Program-made: the position numbers and the translations under genes | The notes under the pieces: generated by a model | What the model saw: only the letters and a program-made list of their open reading frames with translations | Told to the model about the DNA's origin: nothing | Database searches by the model: none | Assembly (NCBI RefSeq): GCF_025290835.2 | Contig: NZ_JAOCQD020000003.1 | Span: 682,001-746,000 of the forward strand | Reading direction: 5' to 3' | DNA from: Aquabacterium sp. OR-4 | GTDB lineage: Bacteria; Pseudomonadota; Gammaproteobacteria; Burkholderiales; Burkholderiaceae_C | Length of the DNA stretch: 64,000 bases | Shown: piece after piece, positions 63,099-64,000 of the stretch | Position numbering within the stretch: the first letter of the stretch is position 1 | Layout: the number at the start of each line of letters is the position of its first letter

Positions 63099-64000
63099 AT
63101 GTCCTTCACTGCCCATTGGCGCATCGGTCAGCGTCTGGCGCTGGCCTATGGCCTGATCGTGGCCCTGCTGCTGGCCGTCACCGCCGTCACGCTGCCGCAG
63201 CTGGCGTCCACCCAGGCGGCCACGCACAGCCTGGTGACCGAACAGGCCGAACGCCTGGCCCTGGCCAACGAGTGGCGCGAAGCCATCGCCACCAATTCGC
63301 AGCGCGCCCTGGCGCTGGGCCTGAGCGCCGACGAGAGCCTCAAGGAACACTTCGCCGACAAGATCAAGGCCACCAGCGCCCGCACCAGCGAGGTTCAGAA
63401 GCGCTACGCCGAGCTGGAGACCACGCCCGAAGGCCGTGCCGGCCAGGAGCGCCTGGCCGAGGTGCGCAAGCGCTACCTGGCCACCCGCGACGAGATGCTG
63501 GCCGCGCGCGGCGATGCCTCCAAGCTGGCCCAGACCGGCGCCAGCTTCAAGAAGATCGCCGAGGAGTACATGGGCGTGGCCACCGATGTGGTCAAGTTCC
63601 AGCAAGAGCGCGCCAAGGCCATGGGGGCCACGGTGGACCAGGCCATCGTCACCGCGCGCAGCGTGTTTCTGGGCGCGGTGCTGCTGACGGTGGTGCTCTG
63701 CGTGGTCTCGGGCCTGCAACTGGCGCGCTCGCTGGCCGCGCCGCTGGGCCAGCTGCAGGCCTCGGCCCAGCGCATTGCCGACGGTGACCTCAGCGAAAGC
63801 CTCAACACCACCGGCGAGCGCAGCGAGCTGGGCCGGCTGCACGACGCCATGGCCAGCATGCAGTCGGCCCTGCGCCGGCTGGTGCAGCAGGTGCGCGAAA
63901 GCAGCGATTCGATCCGCATCGCCAGCACCGAGGTGGCCTCGGGCAACACCGATCTGAGCCACCGTACCGAGTCGACGGCCAGCAATCTGCAGCAGACCGC
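63099..64000 (+). CDS. Methyl-accepting chemotaxis protein, 3' end outside window
   Basis: The first ~300 residues from ATG 63099 are visible. TM1 (LALAYGLIVALLLAVTAVTL) is followed by a four-helix-bundle periplasmic sensor (~30-185). TM2 (VFLGAVLLTVVLCVVSG) and a HAMP domain (LAAPLGQLQASAQRIADGDL) come next. The signalling domain begins at SGNTDLSHRTESTASNLQQT, the usual Burkholderiales MCP (Tsr-like) sequence with methylation-site glutamines. It senses an unknown attractant and signals to CheA/CheW. Confidence 0.93.
   Translation, partial: MSFTAHWRIGQRLALAYGLIVALLLAVTAVTLPQLASTQAATHSLVTEQAERLALANEWREAIATNSQRALALGLSADESLKEHFADKIKATSARTSEVQKRYAELETTPEGRAGQERLAEVRKRYLATRDEMLAARGDASKLAQTGASFKKIAEEYMGVATDVVKFQQERAKAMGATVDQAIVTARSVFLGAVLLTVVLCVVSGLQLARSLAAPLGQLQASAQRIADGDLSESLNTTGERSELGRLHDAMASMQSALRRLVQQVRESSDSIRIASTEVASGNTDLSHRTESTASNLQQT

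Overview
The window is GC-rich chromosomal DNA (about 70% G+C in most genes) from a betaproteobacterium, most likely Burkholderiales of the Rubrivivax/Leptothrix/Ideonella type. The gene families support this: a Bug-type tripartite tricarboxylate binding protein, many short-chain dehydrogenases, a TonB-linked sucrose module and FCD-regulated sugar-acid catabolism. This placement is inferred from gene content, not measured. No rRNA, tRNA or CRISPR was seen.

Layout. 1-4544: two copies of a zinc alcohol dehydrogenase gene (the left one lacks its 5' end) flank a low-GC gene for a nuclease-like P-loop ATPase. 4567-9851: leftward acyl-CoA dehydrogenase, SDR, lipoprotein and Bug genes. 10174-16545: gnd, a small membrane protein, an AraC regulator, two secreted proteins, a cupin and a homocysteine methyltransferase. 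16718-17895: an intact IS630-family element with TA flanks. 18090-24330: a cluster of integron gene cassettes with eight attC sites or remnants and no integrase (CALIN type). It encodes VapBC, two proteins with HEPN RX4H motifs, an Mrr-like nuclease-fold protein, a lipoprotein/membrane-protein pair and others. One attC is interrupted by an IS110-family remnant. 24522-34615: hypothetical genes, an M14 peptidase, an alpha/beta hydrolase, a branched-chain ABC binding protein, a Nudix hydrolase, a thiolase, a frameshifted secreted protein and an alkaline phosphatase.

34659-41371 is a sucrose module: MFS transporter, sucrose phosphorylase, TonB receptor and LacI regulator, with LacI-type palindromes ahead of the transporter and the receptor. 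41374-44895 holds galT, galK and a second LacI regulator. 45088-53219 (leftward) holds a sugar ABC transporter, an SDR, an FCD regulator, a frameshifted denD-like gene and a 2-hydroxyacid dehydrogenase. Divergent from it, 53364-61472 (rightward) holds an IlvD/EDD dehydratase, an SDR, an L-idonate dehydrogenase-like enzyme, a second SDR, an FAH-family hydrolase, a UxaA-family dehydratase and an Ldh-family oxidoreductase. Together they look like an inducible non-phosphorylative sugar-acid pathway with its own uptake system. slyX, an EamA transporter and the start of a chemotaxis receptor close the window.

The strongest hunting targets are the integrase-less cassette array with HEPN, nuclease-fold and toxin-antitoxin cargo, and the nuclease-ATPase gene held between mosaic dehydrogenase repeats. 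Recurrent features are short tandem repeats at gene 3' ends and a GC-rich double-hairpin repeat, one copy of which lies in frame inside the Ldh gene.
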